From: Pseudomonas sp. GM80
Lineage (GTDB): Bacteria > Pseudomonadota > Gammaproteobacteria > Pseudomonadales > Pseudomonadaceae
Direction of reading: 5' to 3'
Assembly (NCBI RefSeq): GCF_000282515.1
Contig: NZ_AKJD01000043.1
Coordinates: 1-64,000, forward strand
Length of the DNA stretch: 64,000 nt
The translations under genes were made by a program, and so were the position numbers. The notes under the pieces are model-generated. The model saw nothing but the letters and a program-made list of their open reading frames with translations. It did not search any database and was not told where the DNA came from. Positions 1-8,856 of the stretch are shown here, one piece after another. Position 1 is the stretch's first letter. Each line of letters begins with the position of its first letter.

Positions 1-93
1 AGGCTGCGATCTTTTGATCTGGGTTTTAAAAAAACAAGATCAAAAGATCGTCCGATCGCGGCCCGAGCCTGCGGCAGCTCCTACATGAGGTTA
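1..93. repeat. REP-type inverted repeat, left part cut by window edge
   Basis: The segment holds GCTGCGATCTTTTGATC, an A-rich spacer, GATCAAAAGATCG and then GCGGCAGCTCCTAC. The same arrangement recurs at 13544-13649, and a shorter form at 3621-3692, so this is a dispersed Pseudomonas REP/BIME-like element. It lies at the 3' end of the minus-strand delta-60 gene, where it could act as a transcript end. Confidence 0.75.
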
Positions 94-1383
94 TTCGGGG
101 TTGAGGTAGCGCGCGACCATCGCCCGGTAGTTGCCATCCAGCGAATAACCGCCGACAAGAATCCCGCCGTCCGCTTGCAAGGCCAGCGAATTGGCCGTGT
201 CCAGGCTTCGGCCAAGACGTGTGCGCAGCCAGCCATTGCCATCGCCGAAACGCTGATCGAGGTCACCATCAGGCAAATAGCGCGCGACGATAAAGTCTGC
301 TTCAACGCCGCCAATGGTCGCGCCGACGGCAATCATGCGCCCGTCCTGCATGCGTTGAGCGGCGTTCCACTGGCAGCCACTGGGGCCGATGTCGAGTAAC
401 TGCGGCAGGCCGTCATGGCGGTGCAGGTCGGCGCGACCATTGTGATGCAGGCTCAGAGAAAGACAGTGACTCGGGTCGCGGCTGCTGCCGAAACAGTGGA
501 GGTGTTGCGCCGACTCGATCACCTGGCTGACCTGCGCACTGCGCCCGCCAGCGGTAAACGACATAAAACCGTCGACGGCAAACCGCTCATCCAGACGGCC
601 ATCAGGCAGGTAACGCGCCAACAGGCCTTCTTGCGGAAAATCGATGGAGCCGGCGACCATGATCCGCCCGTCCTCTTGCAGCAGCAGGCTGCTCAGCCAG
701 GTATTGAGCAACAAATGGCGGATCATCACGAAGCCACGACCGTTGAACGTCTCGTCAAGGCTGCCGTCAGGCTTGAGACGGATGAGCATGCCGGCATGGT
801 CGGCCAGTTCGAAGTGATGATTGGCAATCAGCAGCACATGGCCGTCAGGTTGCACGGCGACATCGCAGGCCTCCGCGCCCGGTACACCCGGCGGCAGCCA
901 GTTATCGCGGGTGCCCATGGACAAGTCGCCCGGCAGGCGCACGACTTGCACGCCGTTATCGCCGAATGTCGGGTCCGGATTGCCCTGAGCATCGAAGCGG
1001 GCGAGGGCAGGCAAGGTGCGGTGGGTGTTTTCGTAGTGGAGGCCGGCCAGCAGGATTCGGCCATCAGCGAGTACCTGCACTTTACTGGCTGATGCTTCAA
1101 AGCCGTGGGCATATTCGCCGATGACACTGCCGTGATGCGCAAACCCGAGATCCGCCGAACCGTCGGCGAGCAATCGCGCCAGGCCGAATCGGCTGCCTTG
1201 GGCCGTGCCGACTTTGGCGGCCACCAGCACGCGGCCCTGCTGATCGACAGCGACGCCTTGCGTCATGCTCGACTCACTGCCGGCAAAATACACTTGCGCG
1301 ATGCCGCGAGTCGCAAAGGTCTGATCAAGTTGTCCGGCGCTATTTAACGGCGGCGCCAGCGCGAAAGCGTTCGAGCTGAACAT
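91..1383 (-). CDS. delta-60 repeat (beta-propeller-like) protein
   Basis: A 430-residue protein built from repeated units of about 50 residues with the pattern G-x-L-D-x-x-F-(A/G)-x-x-G followed by V-x-x-D-G-R-(I/V)-x-(V/A)-x-G and A-R-(Y/F)-L-P-D-G. This is the delta-60 repeat, whose exact role is unknown. No clear signal peptide follows the chosen ATG. The start at 1383 is preceded by AAGGAG seven bases upstream; an in-frame longer version to 1449 lacks such a site. The gene stands alone and its 3' end runs into a REP element. Family assignment is firm; function is not known. Confidence 0.85.
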   Translation of the reverse strand: MFSSNAFALAPPLNSAGQLDQTFATRGIAQVYFAGSESSMTQGVAVDQQGRVLVAAKVGTAQGSRFGLARLLADGSADLGFAHHGSVIGEYAHGFEASASKVQVLADGRILLAGLHYENTHRTLPALARFDAQGNPDPTFGDNGVQVVRLPGDLSMGTRDNWLPPGVPGAEACDVAVQPDGHVLLIANHHFELADHAGMLIRLKPDGSLDETFNGRGFVMIRHLLLNTWLSSLLLQEDGRIMVAGSIDFPQEGLLARYLPDGRLDERFAVDGFMSFTAGGRSAQVSQVIESAQHLHCFGSSRDPSHCLSLSLHHNGRADLHRHDGLPQLLDIGPSGCQWNAAQRMQDGRMIAVGATIGGVEADFIVARYLPDGDLDQRFGDGNGWLRTRLGRSLDTANSLALQADGGILVGGYSLDGNYRAMVARYLNPE

Positions 1384-1667
1384 GCACGCATCTCCTTGCG
1401 AGTTGACCATGACCCGGGAACCGGGTGGGTAACTGCATGAGCCGAACATTCAATACTTGATGATCAAGAAGTACAACGGTGAGAACTAACAGGCGGAGGG
1501 TCGCACTGTGCCACAACAGTGTCTTTTTGAACCAATGGCAAGCCTGCCAAGCAGTTGGGCCTGACGCCACTGTTTAAAGTTATACAACCGTGGGTGCGGA
1601 CGAAAAGAAAGTGCAACTAAGGGAAAGAGGGCGGATGACGTTAATGTCATCCGCATCACCCGTGAAA

Positions 1668-1934
1668 TCAGTGTGGCATCGACCACGATTGCAGCAGGTA
1701 GCCTTCTTCGCTCAACTCGGCGCGGGCTTGTTGCAGCAGTTGTTCGAGTTGTGCCGGATCGGAGTAGGCACTGCTTGGAATCTGTTTGCGGCCAATGTGG
1801 GAATTGGTCCGATCAATAACGGTCAGGCTCAGTTCGCCATTGCCGTCTTGTGGCGCCCAGGCCACGCACTGGAAGGGTTTGAACGCGTGGTTGGCAATCA
1901 AAAGAGCTTCGTTGATACGGAGCGGGGCGGTCAT
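1668..1934 (-). CDS. conserved small hypothetical protein (88 aa)
   Basis: An 88-residue soluble protein with no signal peptide or membrane segment, starting MTAPLRINEALLIANHAF. The start at 1934 follows a GAGAAG purine stretch; the open frame continues to 2021 without a convincing upstream ribosome site. Two short beta-strand-like stretches precede an alpha-helical, Gln/Glu-rich C-terminal part. I recognise the style of a Pseudomonas-wide hypothetical but not a named family. It is transcribed away from the sigma-54 activator gene. Confidence 0.6.
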   Translation of the reverse strand: MTAPLRINEALLIANHAFKPFQCVAWAPQDGNGELSLTVIDRTNSHIGRKQIPSSAYSDPAQLEQLLQQARAELSEEGYLLQSWSMPH

Positions 1935-2289
1935 GGGGTCTTCTCTCTGTAATGCCCAATCAAGTGATAGGCCGTCGGTTGGGCTTACCGTTCGGCTGGT
2001 TACTTGTACTGATGCACGCAACCCGCTAACGGGTCACACTCGAAACAAAGAAATTTCAACTTTCTTTCATAGACCTGGCTTTTAGACAGCTTTTGAAAGC
2101 TCGCTGAAAGCTTTTCAGTAATGAAATAGTCGATAGCTAACTAACAACCGCGCTGCTTATAACGCGTTTGTTTGTACACCTATAAGCAATCGATACAAGG
2201 CGCTGTCAAAATCTTGCTAATGTTACAGTCGGGTCTGCCAAATGACTGTTTTTACAATCATTTCTAATATTTGGCGCCAAGGAACAGTC
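1935..2289. promoter_or_regulatory. divergent intergenic region with TTTCA-N4-TGAAA site
   Basis: This 355-base gap separates a minus-strand hypothetical from the plus-strand sigma-54 activator. At 2113-2126 it contains TTTCAGTAATGAAA, an inverted TTTCA/TGAAA pair with a 4-base spacer. The same half-sites and spacing form the core of the palindrome upstream of fapA (8857-8874), so it is a candidate autoregulatory site. A GC-palindrome TTGGCGCCAA lies at the end, just before the AAGGAA ribosome site. I see no coding sequence here. Confidence 0.4.
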
Positions 2290-3615
2290 ATGAGCGAAGC
2301 GCCTGCGTTACGACGTTTATTGGTGGTCGATCCGTGCGACGACTGTCACCGCTTATTGCCCGGTTTACGCGCGGTAGGCTGGGATGTCGACAGTTGTACG
2401 CTGGAAAATGCCGCCGACCGCAGCTGCGATGTCGGCTTGCTGCGATTACAGCCTTTTCACCTCGAACGGCCGGAAGCGGTGAAAGAGTTGATCAGTCGCA
2501 GCGGCACGGAATGGATCGCTGTGCTGAATCAGGAAGTACTGCGCCTGCAGAACGTTGGCGACTTCGTCTGCGAATGGTTTTTCGATTTCCATACCCTGCC
2601 GTTCGACGTGTCTCGGGTGCAAGTCACCCTCGGCCGGGCGTTCGGCATGGCACGCCTGCGCGGGCAGGGCACAATTCACGTCGACCAGCCCGAACATGAA
2701 TTGCTCGGCGACAGCAAACCGATCCGCGAACTGCGCAAATTGCTCAGCAAGCTGGCGCCGACCGAATCGCCCGTATTGATCCGTGGCGAAAGCGGCACCG
2801 GTAAAGAGCTGGTCGCGCGCACGCTGCATCGGCAATCGCAACGTCACAGCAAACCGTTTGTGGCGATCAATTGCGGGGCAATTCCCGAACACTTGATCCA
2901 GTCAGAGCTGTTTGGTCACGAAAAAGGTGCGTTTACCGGCGCGCATCAGCGCAAGGTCGGCCGCATCGAAGCGGCCAACGGCGGCACCTTGTTCCTTGAT
3001 GAAATTGGTGACCTGCCGCTGGAGTTGCAGGCCAATCTGCTGCGGTTCCTCCAGGAAAAACACATTGAACGGGTCGGTGGCAGTCAGCCAATTCCTGTCG
3101 ATGTACGCGTGTTGGCAGCAACCCACGTCGATCTTGAGTCTGCAATCGAGAAGAAGCGCTTCCGCGAGGATTTGTACTACCGGCTCAATGTGCTGCAAGT
3201 GGTCACCGCGCCTCTGCGTGAGCGGCACGGTGACTTGTCGATGCTGGCCAACCACTTTTCGCATTTCTACAGCCACGAAACCGGTCGACGTCCGCGCAGT
3301 TTCAGTGAAGATGCGCTGATTGCGATGGGTAAACACGATTGGCCGGGCAATGTCCGTGAGTTGGCCAACCGCGTTCGTCGCGGACTGGTGCTGGCCGAGG
3401 GGCGGCAGATCGAGGCGCGCGACCTGGGCCTGATCAGTCAGCATTCAATCGCTACGCCCATGGGCACGCTGGAAGATTACAAGACGCGAGCTGAGCGTCA
3501 GGCATTGTGCGATGTGTTGAACCGGCACAGTGACAATCTGAGTATTGCGGCGAAGGTACTTGGGGTGTCCCGTCCGACGTTTTACCGGCTGCTGCACAAG
3601 CATCAGATTCGCTAG
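2290..3615 (+). CDS. sigma-54-dependent activator, probable fap regulator
   Basis: A 441-residue bacterial enhancer-binding protein that would remodel RpoN holoenzyme. An N-terminal domain (1-130) looks receiver-like but lacks a clear phosphoacceptor pattern, as in VpsR/FleQ-type proteins. The AAA+ domain follows with Walker A GESGTGKE (166-173), the sigma-54 contact loop GAFTGA (213-218) and Walker B TLFLDEIG (D237, E238). A Fis-type helix-turn-helix closes it (about 418-437). Start 2290 has AAGGAAC six bases upstream; a longer frame from 2242 is less likely. The gene converges on the fap operon, which has a -24/-12 promoter, so regulation of fap is inferred. Confidence 0.85.
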   Translation: MSEAPALRRLLVVDPCDDCHRLLPGLRAVGWDVDSCTLENAADRSCDVGLLRLQPFHLERPEAVKELISRSGTEWIAVLNQEVLRLQNVGDFVCEWFFDFHTLPFDVSRVQVTLGRAFGMARLRGQGTIHVDQPEHELLGDSKPIRELRKLLSKLAPTESPVLIRGESGTGKELVARTLHRQSQRHSKPFVAINCGAIPEHLIQSELFGHEKGAFTGAHQRKVGRIEAANGGTLFLDEIGDLPLELQANLLRFLQEKHIERVGGSQPIPVDVRVLAATHVDLESAIEKKRFREDLYYRLNVLQVVTAPLRERHGDLSMLANHFSHFYSHETGRRPRSFSEDALIAMGKHDWPGNVRELANRVRRGLVLAEGRQIEARDLGLISQHSIATPMGTLEDYKTRAERQALCDVLNRHSDNLSIAAKVLGVSRPTFYRLLHKHQIR

Positions 3616-3620
3616 AAGAT

Positions 3621-3692
3621 CAAAAGATCGCAGCCTTCGGCAGCTCCTACAAGGGTAATCCTGTAGGAACTGCCGAAGGCTGCGATCTTTTG
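3621..3692. repeat. REP hairpin between convergent genes, likely bidirectional terminator
   Basis: Two 31-base arms (3621-3651 and 3662-3692) are complementary except for one position and enclose a 10-base loop. The arms carry the CAAAAGATCGCAGCC and TTCGGCAGCTCCTAC motifs of the other REP elements. It lies between the stop of the activator and the stop of fapF, where the long stem could end or protect both transcripts. Confidence 0.8.
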
Positions 3693-3704
3693 CTGTTGCT
3701 CTGC

Positions 3705-5009
3705 TTAGAAGTAGTACGGGAATTTCAGGCTGAAGGAAAAGTCCGGTGCATCGTCGGTCATACCGATCGACAGGTTGGGCACGATGGTCAGGTTGTCGGT
3801 GGCCGCAATGGTCATGCCGACGTTGAAGTAACCGGCGTTGGCGTCGCTGGACACCACCGATTCCCAATCCCCGCCATCCTGTTTCAGCTTGCTTTTGCGT
3901 TGTACCAGGTCAGAGACGGAGAACGACATACTCATCTTCTCGTTCAGCGCAAACGCAATACCGGCGCCGATCTGGAAGCTGTCGCCAATGCGCACCTTGC
4001 CCGGGGTTTTCTGGTTGACGGTCGAGCTGATGTCGTCGAACGATTCTTCCAGGTTGTGGGTGTAGGACAAGCTGCCGAACAGTACGGCCGGGTCGAACGT
4101 CTTGACCAGCGAGATCCCCGGGGTGATCGACCAGACGCCGTTGCCGGTTGGCAGGGTGTCAGGCACGAACAGGTTGGAGTTGGCATCGGTCTGACGCAGC
4201 TTGATACCGAACGGGTCCTTGCCGGTAGGCGCCTTGACCCGCAAGGTGACCACGGCGTCCGGCGTATTGACCGACTCGTCGAGGAATTTGTAGGCAATGC
4301 CGAAGTTGACGTCGCCAATGGTTGGATCCTTGGTGACGGTTTCTTCAGTGGTGACACCGGCCGCGCCCTGATTGCCGCCGCCCGACTGATAAGTCGATTC
4401 TCGATAGACCACGGGCACGTTCAGGTCGAACTGCCAGCGATTATCAAAGTTGTAGCGGCCCGTGAGGTCGAGGGTCCAGGTGTCGGCCTTGATCCGGTCA
4501 AGGTTGATGTTGCCGAGGAAAATCGAATCCAGCGCCAGAAAGCCGTTGAGAATCAGCTGGCGGGTGTCATAGCGCGAATAGGTGACGCCGGTTTCGACAC
4601 TGAACTTGCCGCCACCGAAGAAACCGCTGGCCTCGTCGTACAGGTTGGAGACGCTTTGCGCCGGTTGAGAGTCGTCAGCCAGCGATTGCCCGTACGATGC
4701 GCCACTGCCCCCGGCGGCGCCTCCTGATGCGGCTGCCGCACCGGTACCGGTGGCGACGCGATTGCCTTTCATGTCCGATGGCGATTTCGCCAGACGTTTT
4801 GGTGGTGGGGCGGCGGGTTGTTCTTCAACCTGGCGGACTCGTTGTTCGAGGACCGCCAGGGCCTTTTGTTGTACTTCGTATCGTTGCTTCAGCTCTAGAA
4901 GTTCCTGTTTCAGGGCCTCTACATCCGAGTTCGGTGCCGCTTGCAGCATCGCGGCGGGGAGAAGAGTGCTCAAACACACTGCGGCACGCAGTGATACTGA
5001 TCGATACAT
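3705..5009 (-). CDS. fapF: FapF, outer-membrane pore for amyloid export
   Basis: A 434-residue protein matching FapF, the trimeric pore that secretes Fap fibre subunits. A signal peptide (about 1-25, ending LQAA) is followed by a heptad-like coiled coil (about 29-64, rich in Leu, Glu, Gln), a Pro/Lys/Gly/Ala-rich flexible linker (65-125), and a beta-barrel region with alternating hydrophobic strands that ends FSLKFPYYF, the aromatic terminus of outer-membrane barrels. It is the last gene of the operon, 45 bases after fapE. The identification rests on gene order and domain layout. Confidence 0.88.
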   Translation of the reverse strand: MYRSVSLRAAVCLSTLLPAAMLQAAPNSDVEALKQELLELKQRYEVQQKALAVLEQRVRQVEEQPAAPPPKRLAKSPSDMKGNRVATGTGAAAASGGAAGGSGASYGQSLADDSQPAQSVSNLYDEASGFFGGGKFSVETGVTYSRYDTRQLILNGFLALDSIFLGNINLDRIKADTWTLDLTGRYNFDNRWQFDLNVPVVYRESTYQSGGGNQGAAGVTTEETVTKDPTIGDVNFGIAYKFLDESVNTPDAVVTLRVKAPTGKDPFGIKLRQTDANSNLFVPDTLPTGNGVWSITPGISLVKTFDPAVLFGSLSYTHNLEESFDDISSTVNQKTPGKVRIGDSFQIGAGIAFALNEKMSMSFSVSDLVQRKSKLKQDGGDWESVVSSDANAGYFNVGMTIAATDNLTIVPNLSIGMTDDAPDFSFSLKFPYYF

Positions 5010-5054
5010 GAATAAGCCGTCCCTTTAAGCCCAATGATCGAGACTCAGCGTAGT

Positions 5055-5804
5055 TCAATATCCGATAGTGCGTAGGGCCCCGAGTTGAGTCAGGTTGCAA
5101 TCCAGTGCGCCGGCGCTTCTGCCGTTATTATTGAGTACGACGTTGAGTTGAGTCAGGTTGTTGACCACGTTGGCACTTCCGAGCAGACGGGTGTTCTGCA
5201 GTAAGCCGCTTGAAGCGACCTGTTGCAGTGCCGTGCCTTGATTGCCACTGGCTTGTATCGCCATTTGCACGCCACCGGTACCGGTTGCCGAGACCGCGAC
5301 ATTGCCGGCGGCATTGCTGCCGGTAATAGTCTGGCCGGCCATCAGGGCCTGGCCCTGTGCGGGTGCGAGCGCTGGTGCCTGATTGGCTTCCCTGACGTTG
5401 ATGGCAACGTTGTTATTGGCCGTGTTGCCGTCACCCGCTGCGCGTACGCTCTGCGTCACGCCCGACGATGAGTTCAGGCCGGCACCGCCGATAATCGATC
5501 CCGAGCCCAGCTCCGGCGTATTGCCGTTGCCCATCTCCTTGATGGTCGACACGTAAAATTCCGGTTTGATGGTGGTTTGTTGTACCTGCATTGATGCAGA
5601 CGCACCGATCAGATCACCGCTGGCGTTGCGCCAGGTACTGCTCATGACAATGCCGAAGCTGATAATCCGCCCCGGCATCACATAACGACCACGCAGCTCG
5701 GCGAGCTCCTGGTCCTTGATTTCTATAGGTTTGAATCCTGCATTGGCGTAGCCCGATGCGCTCGCTGCCAGGCAGGCGGCGGCCAGCCAGTATGAGGTTT
5801 TCAT
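5055..5804 (-). CDS. fapE: FapE, secreted minor component of Fap fibres
   Basis: A 249-residue exported protein. The signal peptide runs from MKTSYWLAAACLAA to about residue 23 (YANA). The mature part is rich in Asn, Gln, Ala, Gly and Ser, with amyloid-like segments such as NTANNNVAINV and VVNNLTQLNVVLNNN. A single Cys lies near the C-terminus, in LDCNLTQLG. Start 5804 has GGGAG six bases upstream; an in-frame GTG-type extension to 5822 is weaker. It sits between fapD and fapF, the place of fapE in the canonical operon. FapE is a low-abundance fibre constituent in characterised strains. Confidence 0.85.
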   Translation of the reverse strand: MKTSYWLAAACLAASASGYANAGFKPIEIKDQELAELRGRYVMPGRIISFGIVMSSTWRNASGDLIGASASMQVQQTTIKPEFYVSTIKEMGNGNTPELGSGSIIGGAGLNSSSGVTQSVRAAGDGNTANNNVAINVREANQAPALAPAQGQALMAGQTITGSNAAGNVAVSATGTGGVQMAIQASGNQGTALQQVASSGLLQNTRLLGSANVVNNLTQLNVVLNNNGRSAGALDCNLTQLGALRTIGY

Positions 5805-5848
5805 CTGCTGCTCCCGGGACATCCAGTCCCATTCTCTACAATCGGCGA

Positions 5849-6529
5849 TTAAAAGAAGTCGCTCTGAATGAACCCGAAATCCATCAATTCAGCATCTCTG
5901 ACCGGGTTGAAACCATCCAGCTTGTTCTTGGCCGTCAATGGCACCGGAGGACTGCGCAAGGCGTTGGCCTTGTCATATCCGGGACCGACGATGGCGAAGA
6001 CAATGCCATTCCAACCTTTGACAAAGTCATCATGCTTGTAGCGTTTATGGCCAAGAACCGGGTCTCCGATGTAAACCCACTCCTTGTCCGAGCGCTGCAA
6101 CACGACGAAGTGCTTGTAGCCGCGAATTTCCATCAGTACCACCACCGGGATTGTTACCGCGTCGAGTTTTTCCGGTGGGATCTTGTAGCCCCTGGCGCGC
6201 ATGCCGATGCTTTCTATGTAGCGCTTCATGTCGAGCATGGAAAACCCTTGAGTACGGACAAGGTCCTGGTCAGCGTTGACCAGCATGCCTTTGATGATGT
6301 GCTCCTCATCGACGTCGAGCCAATAGGCCTGGCGTAATACCGTGGCAAGTGCAGCAGCGCCGCAGCTGAAATCGGTTTTCTGTTCGACGATGTCGGCAAA
6401 CTTGCGCTCACGGATGCTTTGCACGTTTTTGTAGACGAGCGTGCCACCCGGCAGGGCAGCCACGGGCATCTGACCGGCCTGAGTCAGGCCACAGACGAAC
6501 AGCATCGCGAGGAGGGCAGTGTTACGCAT
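5849..6529 (-). CDS. fapD: FapD, C39-family cysteine peptidase
   Basis: A 226-residue exported peptidase of the C39 (bacteriocin-processing) fold. A signal peptide ends near QAGQ (20). The catalytic Cys56 is in DFSCGAAALATVL, His140 in GYKHFVVL and Asp156 in YIGDPVLG, the usual C39 order. FapD is required for Fap fibre biogenesis and is thought to process or clear subunits in the periplasm. The gene follows fapC after a stem-loop at 6557-6578, so its expression is probably lower than that of fapC. Confidence 0.9.
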   Translation of the reverse strand: MRNTALLAMLFVCGLTQAGQMPVAALPGGTLVYKNVQSIRERKFADIVEQKTDFSCGAAALATVLRQAYWLDVDEEHIIKGMLVNADQDLVRTQGFSMLDMKRYIESIGMRARGYKIPPEKLDAVTIPVVVLMEIRGYKHFVVLQRSDKEWVYIGDPVLGHKRYKHDDFVKGWNGIVFAIVGPGYDKANALRSPPVPLTAKNKLDGFNPVRDAELMDFGFIQSDFF

Positions 6530-6556
6530 GATCGATACGCCTTTGCGGACTGAGGA

Positions 6557-6578
6557 AAAGCCCCGTTTCCGGGGCTTT
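6557..6578 (-). terminator. intercistronic hairpin between fapC and fapD
   Basis: On the minus strand AAAGCCCCG and CGGGGCTTT form a 9-bp stem closed by a GAAA tetraloop, followed by TCC. It lies 15 bases after the fapC stop and before the fapD ribosome site. It fits a partial terminator or 3' stabiliser that keeps fapC mRNA above fapDEF. Confidence 0.75.
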
Positions 6579-6592
6579 CGTTTCGATCGCGA

Positions 6593-7621
6593 TTACAGGC
6601 AGGCTCTGCAGCCAGCAGCGATGGACAGCGAGTTGCTTTGTTGGTTACCCACACCAGACGAGACGTTGGCTCCACCGTTGCCGGAGAAGTTGTTCATCGA
6701 GTTGGTCATGGTTGCAGTGTTGGTCACAGGGTTTTTCCAGCCGTCTGGAGTCAGCTGTTGTTGGGTGGTCACACCGGCCAGACCGAATACGCCCACTGCG
6801 ACGAAGTCGGAAGTGCTGCTGCCGTTGTTGCCGCCGTGGTTGCCACCACCGTTGCCGCCACGATCGTTGTTACCATAGCCGCCGCCATGGTTACCGCCAC
6901 CGTGGTTGTCGGATTCAGTAGTCGCCTGGCCAGCCGCTACGAAGGCGCCGACTGCGTTAACAGTCCCGACCAGAGTTTCTTTTTTCATGACCTGAGTAGC
7001 ATTGTTGGTAACGGTCAGACCTGTGGAGCTTTGATTGGCTGCGGCTGCTGCCTGCGCTACACGACCGCCCGACACAGCGATTGCCAGGTTGTTTTTCTGT
7101 TGGTTGAAGTTGCCAGCGGTCACGTTGACGCCGATGTTGCCGGAGCCATTGTTGCCAGCATTGTTGAGCGACGCGGCGTTGGTGTTGGAGTAGTTCGCAA
7201 CGGTGTTGCCGCCATTGAGCTGAGTCGCGCTGGAAGCAGCGACCGCGGTGCCGAAGATGAAGCTTTCGTCGGCAGTCGCCAGAGCAGCGGCGTTGTCTTG
7301 TTGGTTGCCGTCGCCAGCTGCGGCGTTGGCGCCCATGTTGCCGTTGGAGCCATTCAGAGAGCTATCCACTGCTGCACCATTTTTGGTGCCTTGGTTCAAC
7401 ACGGCGTTGCCTGAGCTGCTTTGCTGGTCCATCACGGTGGCGCCAGCACCCGCCGAGATTTGCAGGATTTGCTCAAGGGTCGGGCCTTTTGGCTGGTTAT
7501 TGCCATGGCCGTTGCCGTGCCCATTACCATGATCGTCATCACGACCGCCTGCCTGTGCTGCGATTGCCATCACTGCTGCAAGTGCGAAAACCAGTGGTTT
7601 GAGAGCCATTGTAGGTTTCAT
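6593..7621 (-). CDS. fapC: FapC, major functional amyloid subunit
   Basis: A 342-residue protein matching FapC, the main Fap fibre subunit. A signal peptide ends at QAGG (about 25). Three imperfect repeats carry the motif GxNxxAGxxNQQxNxxA: about 71-115, 134-183 and 301-335. The long linker between repeats 2 and 3 (190-300) is the variable region of this family. The C-terminus ends with a CxxC pair (C338, C341), conserved in FapC. Unusually His/Gly/Asn-rich tracts occur at 31-42 and 239-268. ATG 7621 has GGAG seven bases upstream. It is the third gene of the operon. Confidence 0.93.
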   Translation of the reverse strand: MKPTMALKPLVFALAAVMAIAAQAGGRDDDHGNGHGNGHGNNQPKGPTLEQILQISAGAGATVMDQQSSSGNAVLNQGTKNGAAVDSSLNGSNGNMGANAAAGDGNQQDNAAALATADESFIFGTAVAASSATQLNGGNTVANYSNTNAASLNNAGNNGSGNIGVNVTAGNFNQQKNNLAIAVSGGRVAQAAAAANQSSTGLTVTNNATQVMKKETLVGTVNAVGAFVAAGQATTESDNHGGGNHGGGYGNNDRGGNGGGNHGGNNGSSTSDFVAVGVFGLAGVTTQQQLTPDGWKNPVTNTATMTNSMNNFSGNGGANVSSGVGNQQSNSLSIAAGCRACL

Positions 7622-7694
7622 GGTGTTTCTCCATCGTGCTTATTAGTTGGTTAAGTGTTGGTACTTTCTAATTGCACTGCTTTTGTTATTTGGG

Positions 7695-8270
7695 TCAGTC
7701 AGCGACCCGGATGCTCAGGGTGTTAGCCATTCGGTTCCCCACCCCGGCACTCTGGTTCACCTGGATTACCCCACGGCTGCCGGTGAAGGCCTGATCACTT
7801 GTCGTGACCTGGCGACTGCCGGGTGAGGTACCAGTTGCTCCTGAGCTCGGTAAAAGCGCCACGTTCTGTTGCGAAAGGGCACTGTCGTCAACGCTCTGCG
7901 GGGCAGCACTGATGCTGACGCGCGTAACGTTGGCCATCTGGTTGTTGGCCCCGGCGCCCTGGTTCACGCCCAGAATCCCGTTGCCATTACTGAAAGAGGT
8001 GCCGCCGATGGTTGCGCTGGCGTCCATCGAGCGAGAGGCCGGTGTGTCGATTTTTTGCATGACGCTGGTAGTGGCGTGGGATTCGGTGCCGATGCCCACA
8101 GCCTTGACGTTGGCCTGTTGCATTTGATCGCCAGCCGCCTGGTTGACGTTGAAATTGCCGCGATACTGAACACCGGAGTCCTGAATGTTGGCGTTGTTCA
8201 CTGAGGCGGGATCAGCAGCCATGACAGTGCTGCAACCGAGCAAGGCAAGCAGAAGGAGTGAGCGATTCAT
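7695..8270 (-). CDS. fapB: FapB, nucleator/minor amyloid subunit
   Basis: A 191-residue exported protein (signal peptide 1-18, ending MAAD) with three copies of an amyloid motif: NVNQAAGDQMQQANV, GVNQGAGANNQMANV and QVNQSAGVGNRMANT. The spacing between copies is shorter than in FapC. FapB is the proposed nucleator of fibre growth. The ATG lies one base after the fapA stop and is served by GGAGG inside the fapA 3' end, so translation is probably coupled. The gap to fapC is 73 bases. Confidence 0.9.
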   Translation of the reverse strand: MNRSLLLLALLGCSTVMAADPASVNNANIQDSGVQYRGNFNVNQAAGDQMQQANVKAVGIGTESHATTSVMQKIDTPASRSMDASATIGGTSFSNGNGILGVNQGAGANNQMANVTRVSISAAPQSVDDSALSQQNVALLPSSGATGTSPGSRQVTTSDQAFTGSRGVIQVNQSAGVGNRMANTLSIRVAD

Positions 8271-8271
8271 C

Positions 8272-8724
8272 TCATTGGCCTCCGGCCATACGGGTCAGCG
8301 GAGCAAGGCCGGAACTCATGGCACGGTTGATCGTGCCGGAAATCGCGCCACCGGAACCGCCACCGTGACCGGCGCTCATGCCGGGCATGCCGTTGGGATT
8401 GGTGACCGTATTGAGGCCTGGCAGATTGGCGCCGGCCTGGGCCGTATTGATGGTGCGGAACGCACTGCCGCTGGCGACATCGGCAAAGTCGCCGTCGCTA
8501 AGCTCGGTGCTGTTCATGGCGGCATTGATACGTGCGGCCGGGTTGGCATTGACAGTGGTCGGGTAGGGGTCTTTGCCACCGTTGCGGCCGATAGGAATCG
8601 GCTGAACGTCGCGATTGAGGACGATGACGCCATTACCTTCTGCCTGCACATTGAAACTGACGAATGTGCTGGCTGCTGATCCGATCAGCAGGAGGCAGGT
8701 CATGCTCTTTTTGAAATTCCCCAC
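8272..8724 (-). CDS. fapA: FapA, regulator of fibre composition
   Basis: A 150-residue exported protein and the first gene of the fap operon. The N-terminus is a signal peptide (about 1-28, ending VQAE). The mature chain has an Asn/Ala-rich segment and a Gly/Met/His-rich stretch near 112-130. GTG at 8724 has AAGGAA nine bases upstream and gives a complete signal peptide; an ATG seven codons on would shorten its positive N-region. FapA in studied strains is a periplasmic factor that affects the FapB/FapC ratio. Called mainly on operon position and length. Confidence 0.85.
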   Translation of the reverse strand: MGNFKKSMTCLLLIGSAASTFVSFNVQAEGNGVIVLNRDVQPIPIGRNGGKDPYPTTVNANPAARINAAMNSTELSDGDFADVASGSAFRTINTAQAGANLPGLNTVTNPNGMPGMSAGHGGGSGGAISGTINRAMSSGLAPLTRMAGGQ

Positions 8725-8777
8725 GGCAGCAATTCCTTCTTCAGTGGGCTGGCCCTAGTCAGCGTTGTGAAGGAGAG

Positions 8778-8793
8778 AGCGAAAGCTGTGCCG
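8778..8793 (-). promoter_or_regulatory. sigma-54 (-24/-12) promoter of fapABCDEF
   Basis: On the minus strand the sequence CGGCACAGCTTTCGCT contains the obligatory GG and GC elements exactly ten bases apart, with the GGCAC start typical of RpoN promoters. It lies about 54 bases upstream of the fapA start. The nearby RpoN activator gene supports the call. Confidence 0.7.
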
Positions 8794-8856
8794 CTTTTTA
8801 AATACTCATTGATTTCAGATGCTTACGTGAATCGAGCAAAGGTTTGATACACAAGC

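Noticed and set aside
415..1092. Long plus-strand frame
   Set aside because: It is antisense to the delta-60 gene, which has clear repeats and a ribosome site; the plus-strand product has no recognisable features.
3690..4727. 345-codon plus-strand frame
   Set aside because: It is the complement of fapF, a high-GC shadow frame.
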